A DNA stretch of 6,080 bases from Deltaproteobacteria bacterium. Lineage in GTDB: Bacteria; Desulfobacterota; Syntrophia; Syntrophales; Smithellaceae. Location of the stretch: contig SBEK01000211.1 of the NCBI GenBank assembly GCA_009668925.1, forward strand, positions 1-6,080, read 5' to 3'. Shown piece after piece: positions 1-6,080 of this stretch. The notes below the pieces were generated by a model. The model was not told where the DNA came from and ran no database searches. It worked only from the letters and a program-made list of their open reading frames with translations. How positions within the stretch are numbered: position 1 is the first letter of the stretch; every line of letters starts with the position of its first letter. Made by a program: the position numbers and the translations under genes.

Positions 1-33
1 CCGTGGTTCCGGCCCAGATTGCGGACATACATT

Positions 34-62
34 TTTATTTGCTGAGAGGAACATTCTATAAA
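34..62 (+). promoter_or_regulatory. Possible weak sigma-70-type promoter of the sensor kinase gene
   Basis: TATAAA at 57-62 matches five of six bases of the -10 consensus. The hexamer 17 bases upstream, TTTATT at 34-39, matches the -35 consensus in only three positions. Transcription would begin near base 69 and leave a leader of about 28 bases carrying the ribosome binding site at 85-90. The surrounding stretch is AT-rich compared with the rest of the window. Transcription could equally start left of the window, so this is a weak call. Confidence 0.22.
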
Positions 63-84
63 ATCGCCGCTGCGCGTGTAAACC

Positions 85-90
85 GGAGGA
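85..90 (+). promoter_or_regulatory. Ribosome binding site of the hybrid kinase
   Basis: GGAGGA lies six bases before the ATG at 97, close to ideal strength and spacing. It fixes the start of the kinase at 97. The overlapping reading frame that opens at base 3 has no comparable site and is treated as a shadow. Confidence 0.85.
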
Positions 91-96
91 AAGGCT

Positions 97-3000
97 ATGA
101 TATCTTCTTTTTTCACCAATATCCACTCGCTGATGTTCATCTCGATGGTGATATCGGTCTTATTATGCATGGCCATGCTCCTGATCTTGCTGACGCGGAA
201 GACATATCCCGGCTTTGGTCTTTGGATCACCGGCAACCTGGCCTTTACGACAGCCTTTTTTTTCTTTGGCTTTCGCGGCACCATTCCGGACTTCGTTTCC
301 GTCCTGATGACCAATGTCCTCATTGCCGGCGCGGCCGTCCTGTACCATGAAGGGACGCAACGCTTTCGAAGATTGCGCAGCCATAAAATCATCGGCGCCG
401 TTTTTATCGCCCTTATGGCCGTTACGATCTTATGTTTCCATTTGGCGGGCGATCCCGTCATCCCGCGCATCGCTACCACGTCTCTTCTTCTTGCCGTGGC
501 TTTCGGATCGGTAGCCTGGTCGCTCTTTCATGATCTTCCGTCTGCCCGGCGGCGACCTACCTACTGGTTGACCGGCTCATTTTTTGCGTTTTACGGTCTG
601 TTCATGGTTGCCCGTGCCGTCTTTGTCGCCTTCATGCCTGATCAACACGAGGTCTTCAATCTGAAGTTCATCCAGACGCTTGCCTTTCTGATACCGATAT
701 TCCTGAGCATTCCCTGGACACTTTGCTTTTTCATTTTGAACAGTGAGCGGCTGGAATTGGAATTGAAAGAGGAAATTGCCGAGCACAGAGCGATCCAGAC
801 GGCGTTGAGGGAAAGTGAAGAGCAAGTGCTTTTGCTGCTCAATTCAACCGCAGAAGCGATATATGGTATTGATCTCGAAGGCAACTGCACCTTTGCCAAT
901 CCGTCCTGCCTGAGAATGCTCGGCTACGCTAAAGTGGAACAAGTGCTCGGCAAAAACATGCACCGGCTGATTCATCATTCCCACGCCAACGGAAATCGAA
1001 TCCCCATTGAAGAATGTAAAATACACACGGCATTTCATGAAGGCAGAGGGGAGCATGTTGACGATGAAGTTCTCTGGAAGGCCGACGGCACCAGTTTCCC
1101 GGCGGAGTACTGGTCTCATCCGCAAATGGTCGGCGGCGTGGTATGCGGCGCAGTGGTAACATTTGTCGACATCACGGAGCGCAGGAAGACCGAAGAGTCT
1201 TTGCGCAACATGTCTCAGGCTACGGAAGCCAGTCCCGCCTCCGTCGTCATAACCGATCCTGCGGGAGACATCACCTATGTCAATCCGAAGTTTACGGAAA
1301 TCACCGGCTATACCTATGATCAAGTCGTCGGCCGGAATCCCCGTATTTTAAAATCAGGCGAGGCCTCTTCGGAAACTTACGAGCAACTCTGGCAGACCAT
1401 CACCTCGGGTAGAACATGGAAGGGAGAATTTCATAACAGAAAGAAGAACGGTGATTTATTCTGGGAAAATGCCTCTATATCACCCATGACCGATAAGCGG
1501 GGCAAAATCATAAATTTCATCGCGGTCAAGGAAGATATCACTGAACGTAAACAGGCGGAAGAGGAACTTAAACGGCAGATGAGTCTCATCCATTCCCTGC
1601 TTGATTCCATCCCCGACCTTATCTTCTTCAAGGATATTCATGGCGTTTATTTGGGCTGCAACCCCCCCTTCTGCGAGTTTGTCGGGCAATCAAGAGACGA
1701 AATCGCAGGCAAAACAGACTATGACCTCTTCGATAAGGACGTGGCAGACTCTTTCCGAGAGCATGACCGGCAAATGCTGGAGTTGCAACAGTCGCGTCAA
1801 AATGAAGAATGGATCACTTATCCCGACGGCGCGAGGAAGCTGCTCGATACGCTCAGAACGCCTTATCTGGGACCGGACGGAGTGCTGATCGGCGTACTCG
1901 GCATCAGCCGTGACATCACGGACCGCAAGCGGGCGGAAGAAGAATTGCAGCAGATGAACACGGCGCTTGCTCAGCAGACCTTCCTGGCCAAGGAAATGGC
2001 GGCTCAAGCCGAGGTCGCCAACGCTGCCAAATCCGACTTTCTGGCAAGCATGAGTCATGAAATACGCACGCCGATGAATGCCATCATCGGCATGGCTGAT
2101 CTGCTATGGGACACCTCTCTCACGGTGGAGCAGCGTCGGTATGTTCAGATTTTCCGCTCCGCCGGAGAAAATCTTCTCAATCTCATCAACAACATTCTGG
2201 ACCTTTCCAAAATCGAAGCCGGACAGTCGTCTCTGCAAACCATTCCCTTCTCTCTCCGCGATCTGCTGAAGGGCGTTGTGGATATGATGAGCGTAAAGGC
2301 CGAGGAAAGAAAGATTGCCTTGTCCTGGACCATTGCGCCGGGTATTGACGATGAGTTTTCAGGCGACCCGGACAGGCTGAGGCAGATCCTGATCAATCTC
2401 GTCGGCAATGCGTTCAAATTTACGGAAGCCGGCAGCATCCACATTGCCGTCGAAAAGGCGGAAAGCACCATATCCGCCGAATCCGATCAATCTTCCGCTT
2501 CGGTCGGCCTCACGTTTGCGATCAGGGATACGGGTATCGGCATTCCCGCCGCAATGCTCAAAACAATATTCAACAAATTCAGTCAGGTAGATTCGTCCCT
2601 GTCCCGCAGATTCGGAGGCACCGGTCTCGGTTTGGCCATCTGCCAACAACTGGTCCTGCAAATGAATGGAACCATCTGGGTCGAAAGCACGGAAGGATCG
2701 GGCAGCACGTTTTACTTTACCGTCACCCTGGAAAGAAAAAGTCGAATGCCCCTGGCCGGCGCTTACGAAGAGCAAACCCCGGAGAAAACAGCGGCCGCAA
2801 GCGGCACTGAACGCCCTCTCCATATTCTGCTTGCTGAGGACAATGAGGACAATCGCCTTTTAATCTTAGCTTATTTCAGGAAGCTTCCCCATATCGTGGA
2901 TATCGCGCAGAACGGACAGGAGGCGGTGGAAAAGATCAGGCAGGGTGCGGTTTTTGATCTCATCTTTATGGACGTCCAGATGCCGGTGATGGATGGCTAC

Positions 3001-3204
3001 ACGGCAACCAGGCAAATCAGGAACTGGGAGATACAGAACGATCGTAAACCCGTCGTCATCATCGCTCTGACCGCCCATGCTTTGCAGGAAGATGAACAGA
3101 AGAGCATTGATGCCGGATGCGACGGACACCTGTCCAAACCGATCAGGAAGCGGGAGTTTCTCACCGCCCTGCAGAGCTACCGAAACAGAATCCTGTCTGC
3201 TTGA
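97..3204 (+). CDS. Membrane-bound hybrid sensor histidine kinase (7TM, three PAS, HisKA, HATPase_c, REC)
   Basis: This 1035-residue hybrid kinase senses a signal, autophosphorylates on histidine and passes the phosphate to its own receiver. Residues 1-215 contain about seven hydrophobic segments (roughly 10-32, 40-58, 62-82, 98-116, 124-143, 156-177, 190-214), followed by a charged helix. Three PAS domains follow at about 240-362, 372-486 and 496-612; each ends in a DIT-E/D-R motif with a charged helical linker. HisKA has SHEIRTPMNAIIG with the phospho-acceptor His654. HATPase_c shows the N box around Asn771, the G1 box DTGIGIP from Asp811 and the G2 box GGTGLGLAI at 840-848. The receiver (from about 908) has acidic Glu914/Asp915, phospho-acceptor Asp959, Thr992 and Lys1014. 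All catalytic residues look intact. There is no C-terminal Hpt domain, so onward transfer needs a separate Hpt protein; one is encoded at 5504-5833. The ligand is unknown. The start is supported by GGAGGA at 85-90. Confidence 0.96.
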   Translation: MISSFFTNIHSLMFISMVISVLLCMAMLLILLTRKTYPGFGLWITGNLAFTTAFFFFGFRGTIPDFVSVLMTNVLIAGAAVLYHEGTQRFRRLRSHKIIGAVFIALMAVTILCFHLAGDPVIPRIATTSLLLAVAFGSVAWSLFHDLPSARRRPTYWLTGSFFAFYGLFMVARAVFVAFMPDQHEVFNLKFIQTLAFLIPIFLSIPWTLCFFILNSERLELELKEEIAEHRAIQTALRESEEQVLLLLNSTAEAIYGIDLEGNCTFANPSCLRMLGYAKVEQVLGKNMHRLIHHSHANGNRIPIEECKIHTAFHEGRGEHVDDEVLWKADGTSFPAEYWSHPQMVGGVVCGAVVTFVDITERRKTEESLRNMSQATEASPASVVITDPAGDITYVNPKFTEITGYTYDQVVGRNPRILKSGEASSETYEQLWQTITSGRTWKGEFHNRKKNGDLFWENASISPMTDKRGKIINFIAVKEDITERKQAEEELKRQMSLIHSLLDSIPDLIFFKDIHGVYLGCNPPFCEFVGQSRDEIAGKTDYDLFDKDVADSFREHDRQMLELQQSRQNEEWITYPDGARKLLDTLRTPYLGPDGVLIGVLGISRDITDRKRAEEELQQMNTALAQQTFLAKEMAAQAEVANAAKSDFLASMSHEIRTPMNAIIGMADLLWDTSLTVEQRRYVQIFRSAGENLLNLINNILDLSKIEAGQSSLQTIPFSLRDLLKGVVDMMSVKAEERKIALSWTIAPGIDDEFSGDPDRLRQILINLVGNAFKFTEAGSIHIAVEKAESTISAESDQSSASVGLTFAIRDTGIGIPAAMLKTIFNKFSQVDSSLSRRFGGTGLGLAICQQLVLQMNGTIWVESTEGSGSTFYFTVTLERKSRMPLAGAYEEQTPEKTAAASGTERPLHILLAEDNEDNRLLILAYFRKLPHIVDIAQNGQEAVEKIRQGAVFDLIFMDVQMPVMDGYTATRQIRNWEIQNDRKPVVIIALTAHALQEDEQKSIDAGCDGHLSKPIRKREFLTALQSYRNRILSA

Positions 3205-3223
3205 TGTTCGTTGGATTCAAGCA
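3198..3223. terminator. Weak inverted repeat between the convergent genes, possible terminator
   Basis: TGCTTGA at 3198-3204 pairs perfectly with TCAAGCA at 3217-3223 across a 12-base loop. The left arm includes the TGA stop codon of the kinase. The hairpin lies in or beside the 38-base gap between the two convergent stop codons and could act on both strands. However, the stem is only seven pairs with three G:C pairs, and no T run follows on either strand, so it is not a convincing intrinsic terminator. No better candidate is visible in the gap. Confidence 0.2.
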
Positions 3224-3242
3224 TTCCCGGCTCATGCGGTCT

Positions 3243-5426
3243 CTACAGGCAGACTCTCGAAACTTGCTCGAAATCGGTGATACCGTCCAGGATTTTGACG
3301 ACACCATCCATCCGCAGCGTCCTCATCCCCCCCATAAGAGCCACCTCGATCACATTCTCGACGTCCGGATTTTGTCTGATGACTTTCTTGATGGCATCCG
3401 AGGCTACAATGATTTCGTGAATCGCAATGCGGCCGTAATATCCTTGACCCTCACAGCGGCTGCAACCTTTACGCCTCCATAAGGTCAGATCAGGGGAATA
3501 ATCGGGCAGTCCATGTTTTTTAGCCCAGATCGGATTATAATACTCCATCAGATTCTCGTACTCTTCCGGATCCGGATGATAGGGTGTTTTGCATTCATTG
3601 CAGAGACGGCGCGTCAACCTTTGCGCGACGATACCCAGGAGTGCGCTGGAAAAATTATAGAAGGGTATCCCCATATCGATGATCCGGGTAATCGTTTCCG
3701 CTGCGCTGTTTGTATGGAGCGTACTGAAAACCAGATGTCCGGTCAGAGACGCTTCCAGGGTGATCTTTGCCGTTTCTACGTCGCGCATTTCACCGATCAT
3801 GATCACGTCGGGATCGGCCCTCAGGAAAGAACGCAGGGCTTCGCCGAAGGTGAAGCCGATTCTATTGTTGATTTGCACCTGTTTGAGTCCCGGTTGTCTG
3901 ATTTCGACGGGATCCTCGGCGGTCCAGATCGTAATCTCGGGTTTGTTGATATGACCCAGAGCCGAGTGCAGGGTGGTCGTTTTTCCTGAACCGGTGGGTC
4001 CCACGCAAAGCACAACGCCCTGCGGCTTCGTAATCATCTTTGCAAAGGCGTCGATGTTATATGGCGAGAGTCCCAGTTGATCAATGGCAACGGGTTTGGA
4101 CTTGGCAAGGATTCGCAGCACAATGTTTTCATTATTGTCCACCGTAGGCGTCACTTCCACCCGAAATTCAACTTTCTCGTCGCGAATGCGCACCATGAAT
4201 TTACCGCTCTGCGGCTTTCGGTGCTCCGAAATGTCCAGATTCGAGATGATCTTTATTCTCGATACGACGGCATTTTTAGACCGTTCGGGAATCGAGTAAG
4301 CCGAATGACAGATACCGTCGACCCGGAAACGGACATCATAAGGCTTTCCCCGGACGCCAGCGTCGAAATGAATATCCGAGGCCCTCTTGTTATAGGCATC
4401 GACCAGAATCCTGTTGATGAAGGCAATAACCGCGGAGTCGATTTCCCGCGTAATATCCGTTTCTTCTTCCTGAAGATCAGAGTCTTCCACCAGGAATATT
4501 TTGTCAAGCGGCTCCGTCTTCATTTCTCCGGGACGCCTGACGCGAGTCCCGACGACCGTTGCCGACTCCTGTTCCGGTTGTTCGAAAAATGCATCGATAT
4601 CCTCCGGAGTTGCCAGATACAAGACCGTGTCCTTCTTCAGACCGAATAAGTTTTTCAGGTCATCCGTGAGGCTCCAGTCAAAAGGATTGCCCAGGATGAA
4701 CGACCTTCCGGACTTTTCATCAAGGATGGCCACAACTTGATTTTTCCGGGCGAAAGAAACGGGAATCAGCCCCAGCAGGAGACGTTCCGGATCAATCTTT
4801 GAAATCATGGGCAAGGACAGAAAATCGGCTATCCATTCGGTCATCTGCCTTTGGGGAATGCCCATCGGCTCACAGACCTTATAGATATCGAGTGGTTTTG
4901 TCTCGGCCAAACGATCCCGGATATCGTCCGAAGGATCGATGAGTTCGATCAGCGCATTTTTGAATTGGGAAAACGTCGCCGGCGCAGGAACCGTTTCCGC
5001 CCGTAAGGCGAGTCTCTTCTTCAACTTCCGCCAGCGAAGCGTCGTTTTGAGCTGCTCTTCAATCTTGGCCAGCAGAATGTCTTTCCGGACCGGCTTGGCG
5101 ATGTGATCCGCAGCGCCGACGGCAAAGGACTTCGCCCGATTCACTTCGTCGTCCAAGGCCGTCAGGAAGACCACGGGGACATAGACGGTTTCCGGATTTG
5201 CCTGCAACTGCGAACAGACGCTGTACCCGTCCATCTCCGGCATCATGACATCCAGCAGAATCAGCTCCGGCTGTTTGTCTTGGGCTTCGCTCAGTCCCTG
5301 CCTTCCATCTGCGGCCGTCACAACGGAATAGCCTGCGCCCGTCAGAAGTCTTTTCAGCAGCTTCAGGACCTCATCGTCATCATCGATACACAGGATTACT
5401 GCTTCGCGGGATCGTTTTGCGCACAT
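3243..5426 (-). CDS. Response regulator receiver fused to a GspE/PilB-type secretion/pilus ATPase
   Basis: This 727-residue cytoplasmic protein joins a receiver to a hexameric assembly ATPase of the type II secretion/type IV pilus family. REC (about 9-125) has the acidic cluster at 15-18, phospho-acceptor Asp59 in DVMMPEMDG, Thr89 and Lys111. A T2SSE_N (MshEN)-like region follows at roughly 155-285, without the usual N-terminal RLG start. The ATPase core has Walker A GPTGSGKTT at 476-484 (Lys482), an Asp box EDPVE at 504-508, Walker B IMIGEMRD with Glu546, and a His box GHLVFSTLHTN at 563-573. The zinc-type tetracysteine of extension ATPases is complete: Cys609/Cys612 and Cys655/Cys658. Tetracysteine and C-terminal domain favour GspE/PilB over the retraction ATPase PilT. 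The start is set by AAGGAG six bases upstream. The gene lies 77 bases downstream of the Hpt gene on the same strand, probably in one transcript. Phosphorylation of Asp59 probably tunes ATPase activity or docking (inference). No pilus or secretion partner is in view, so a specific gene name is not justified. Confidence 0.95.
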   Translation of the reverse strand: MCAKRSREAVILCIDDDDEVLKLLKRLLTGAGYSVVTAADGRQGLSEAQDKQPELILLDVMMPEMDGYSVCSQLQANPETVYVPVVFLTALDDEVNRAKSFAVGAADHIAKPVRKDILLAKIEEQLKTTLRWRKLKKRLALRAETVPAPATFSQFKNALIELIDPSDDIRDRLAETKPLDIYKVCEPMGIPQRQMTEWIADFLSLPMISKIDPERLLLGLIPVSFARKNQVVAILDEKSGRSFILGNPFDWSLTDDLKNLFGLKKDTVLYLATPEDIDAFFEQPEQESATVVGTRVRRPGEMKTEPLDKIFLVEDSDLQEEETDITREIDSAVIAFINRILVDAYNKRASDIHFDAGVRGKPYDVRFRVDGICHSAYSIPERSKNAVVSRIKIISNLDISEHRKPQSGKFMVRIRDEKVEFRVEVTPTVDNNENIVLRILAKSKPVAIDQLGLSPYNIDAFAKMITKPQGVVLCVGPTGSGKTTTLHSALGHINKPEITIWTAEDPVEIRQPGLKQVQINNRIGFTFGEALRSFLRADPDVIMIGEMRDVETAKITLEASLTGHLVFSTLHTNSAAETITRIIDMGIPFYNFSSALLGIVAQRLTRRLCNECKTPYHPDPEEYENLMEYYNPIWAKKHGLPDYSPDLTLWRRKGCSRCEGQGYYGRIAIHEIIVASDAIKKVIRQNPDVENVIEVALMGGMRTLRMDGVVKILDGITDFEQVSRVCL

Positions 5427-5432
5427 CTATCT

Positions 5433-5438
5433 CTCCTT
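5433..5438 (-). promoter_or_regulatory. Ribosome binding site of the REC-ATPase
   Basis: Read on the - strand, AAGGAG stands six bases before the ATG at 5426, a near-consensus site. A run of seven T (A on the + strand, 5440-5446) lies just upstream of it. The unpaired T run may keep the site accessible, which is an inference. Confidence 0.85.
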
Positions 5439-5503
5439 CAAAAAAACTGTCTCTCCGTTGCTGCATCTCAGGGCAGCGTTCAGATCTCTTTCATTCTTCC
5501 ACC

Positions 5504-5833
5504 TTAGGGTTGAAAAACGACCTTGACCCGGTCCAGATAATCACGCAGGTTACCGGTCTTATCCAGGATGTCCTGCCTGTTAGAATCTTTTGCCGCCGTT
5601 TCGATACCCCGGCCGATTTCAGTAATCCTGTCAAATCCGTAGCCGCCACCGGACCCTTTCATCTTATGCCCGATGGTGCGGATCGATTCCAGGTCGTCCC
5701 GTTCCAGGGCGGCGAGGATAGCGGCAATATCCTTCCTGCGCCCTTCGAGGTATCCCGGGATAAGATCCTGAAGGTCATCATCAACAACGACAACGAATTC
5801 CCCCTGCCGCACTGCATCTTCGTGATCTAGCAT
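5504..5833 (-). CDS. Stand-alone histidine phosphotransfer (Hpt) protein
   Basis: This is a small soluble phosphotransfer protein of 109 residues from the chosen start. Hpt proteins carry phosphate from the receiver of a hybrid kinase to the receiver of a final response regulator. The diagnostic motif is GHKMKGSGGGYGF, with phospho-acceptor His56, the following Lys and the glycines of the Hpt four-helix bundle. The flanking predicted helices are rich in charged residues and there is no membrane segment or signal peptide. The length is normal for single-domain Hpt proteins. The frame can be extended upstream to ATG 5845 or TTG 5869. The TTG has a purine-rich stretch only two bases away and ATG 5845 has no visible ribosome binding site, so ATG 5833, preceded by a G6 run, is preferred. 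The gene lies directly upstream of the REC-ATPase on the same strand. The likely partners are the kinase receiver at the left and the REC domain of the ATPase (inference). Confidence 0.9.
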   Translation of the reverse strand: MLDHEDAVRQGEFVVVVDDDLQDLIPGYLEGRRKDIAAILAALERDDLESIRTIGHKMKGSGGGYGFDRITEIGRGIETAAKDSNRQDILDKTGNLRDYLDRVKVVFQP

Positions 5834-5837
5834 GACA

Positions 5838-5843
5838 CCCCCC
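5838..5843 (-). promoter_or_regulatory. G-run that may be the Hpt ribosome binding site and decides its start
   Basis: On the - strand, six consecutive G lie four bases before the ATG at 5833. They can pair with the CCUCC of 16S rRNA using one G-U pair. They lie downstream of the alternative ATG at 5845, so they can only serve the later start. The spacing is slightly short and the sequence non-canonical, hence moderate confidence. Confidence 0.45.
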
Positions 5844-5905
5844 ATGAAATGTGATTCAAAATAACACAAAACCTCTCTATTTCACAGTTCCATTTGGTTT
5901 GGTGA

Positions 5906-6064
5906 AGCGGGCGTCCGTTGAAGGAATCCTTCGTGCTTCCGGTCCCGGCGAAGCGTCGCGTCAGACAGCCGAACTGCCTGAGCTCGACGGGCGGTTTTTC
6001 GCTGCAGATCAGCAAGCCCGGCGCCACAGTCGAGGACATTGAGCAAAGGCATGCCATGGTGTAA
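5906..6064 (+). other. Unidentified 53-codon reading frame with coding-like third positions, possible gene remnant
   Basis: This frame runs from just after a TGA at 5903-5905 to a TAA at 6062-6064. By hand count, about 41 of its 52 sense codons end in G or C, a stronger third-position bias than expected by chance in this mid-GC DNA. The product would end in SKPGATVEDIEQRHAMV. There is no ATG near its beginning and no ribosome binding site before the possible TTG or GTG starts. It may be the 3' end of a degraded gene, with the TGA as the lesion, or a non-coding repeat. I do not recognise it. A competing - strand frame, open from the window edge to a stop at 5882-5884, covers the same bases but lacks this bias. 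Confidence 0.2.
5920..5932. repeat. Short palindrome upstream of the Hpt/REC-ATPase unit
   Basis: GAAGGAATCCTTC is a perfect palindrome of two six-base arms around a central A. It is enclosed by a second pair, GAAGC at 5904-5908 and GCTTC at 5935-5939. It lies about 90 bases upstream of the Hpt start, a distance compatible with a regulator site. A dyad this short can arise by chance, and it also falls inside the unidentified + strand frame, so its role is open. Confidence 0.25.
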
Positions 6065-6080
6065 TTGCGCCCTTTTGGAA

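Noticed and set aside
4..22. TGG...TTGC resembling a sigma-54 promoter before the kinase
   Set aside because: The GG and GC elements are 16 bases apart instead of the required 12.
3..350. 115-codon frame overlapping the kinase start
   Set aside because: It lies mostly inside the kinase gene in another frame, has no ribosome binding site and no recognisable domain.
3513..3989. 158-codon + strand frame opposite the ATPase gene
   Set aside because: It is antisense to the conserved Walker B, His box and tetracysteine coding region of the ATPase and shows no independent domain.
5440..5477. Hairpin GCTGC/GCAGC followed by a T7 run between the Hpt and REC-ATPase genes (- strand)
   Set aside because: The stem has only five pairs and the T run starts 13 bases beyond it, directly before the ribosome binding site. 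This does not fit an intrinsic terminator.
5858..5866. Extended -10-like TGTTATTTT on the - strand upstream of the Hpt gene
   Set aside because: Position and spacing to the start fit a promoter, but no acceptable -35 hexamer lies 16-18 bases upstream and the -10 matches only four of six bases.
5867..5869. TTG start giving a 121-residue Hpt protein
   Set aside because: The purine stretch before it is only about two bases away, and the added 12 residues contain two later in-frame ATGs. The ATG at 5833 has the better-placed G run.
5882..6079. Minus-strand frame open from the window edge, containing NVLDCGAG, resembling a methyltransferase motif
   Set aside because: Only one short motif is suggestive, the rest does not look like a methyltransferase C-terminus, and codon third positions are not biased.

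Overview
The window holds three complete signalling genes, in two convergent transcription units that together contain every part of a His-Asp-His-Asp phosphorelay. On the + strand, 97-3204 encodes a membrane-anchored hybrid sensor histidine kinase: about seven N-terminal membrane segments, three PAS domains, HisKA, HATPase_c and a C-terminal receiver (REC). It has no histidine phosphotransfer (Hpt) domain of its own. On the - strand, reading from the right, a stand-alone Hpt protein (5833-5504) is followed after 77 bases by a 727-residue protein (5426-3243). In that protein an intact REC domain is fused to a complete GspE/PilB-type secretion or pilus motor ATPase. The two units end 38 bases apart, tail to tail.

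The economical reading is a signalling path: membrane or PAS signal, then kinase His654, kinase receiver Asp959, Hpt His56, and finally Asp59 of the REC-ATPase. A phosphorelay would then act directly on a type II secretion/type IV pilus-like motor instead of a transcription factor. The domains and catalytic residues are visible in the sequence. The wiring is inferred from gene neighbourhood and from the complementary set of modules. No other pilus or secretion gene (platform protein, pilin, secretin) lies in the window, so the machine driven by the ATPase is unknown.

The left 96 bases carry a strong ribosome binding site and a weak possible promoter. The right 247 bases (5834-6080) hold the putative control region of the Hpt/ATPase unit, a short palindrome, and a 53-codon reading frame with coding-like third positions but no good start, which I do not recognise. 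I see no RNA genes, insertion sequences or CRISPR arrays.

Mid-range GC content, many PAS domains in a hybrid kinase, this Hpt type and a REC-GspE fusion suggest a deltaproteobacterium in the broad sense (Desulfobacterota, possibly Syntrophus-like). This is a judgement from protein style, not a database match.
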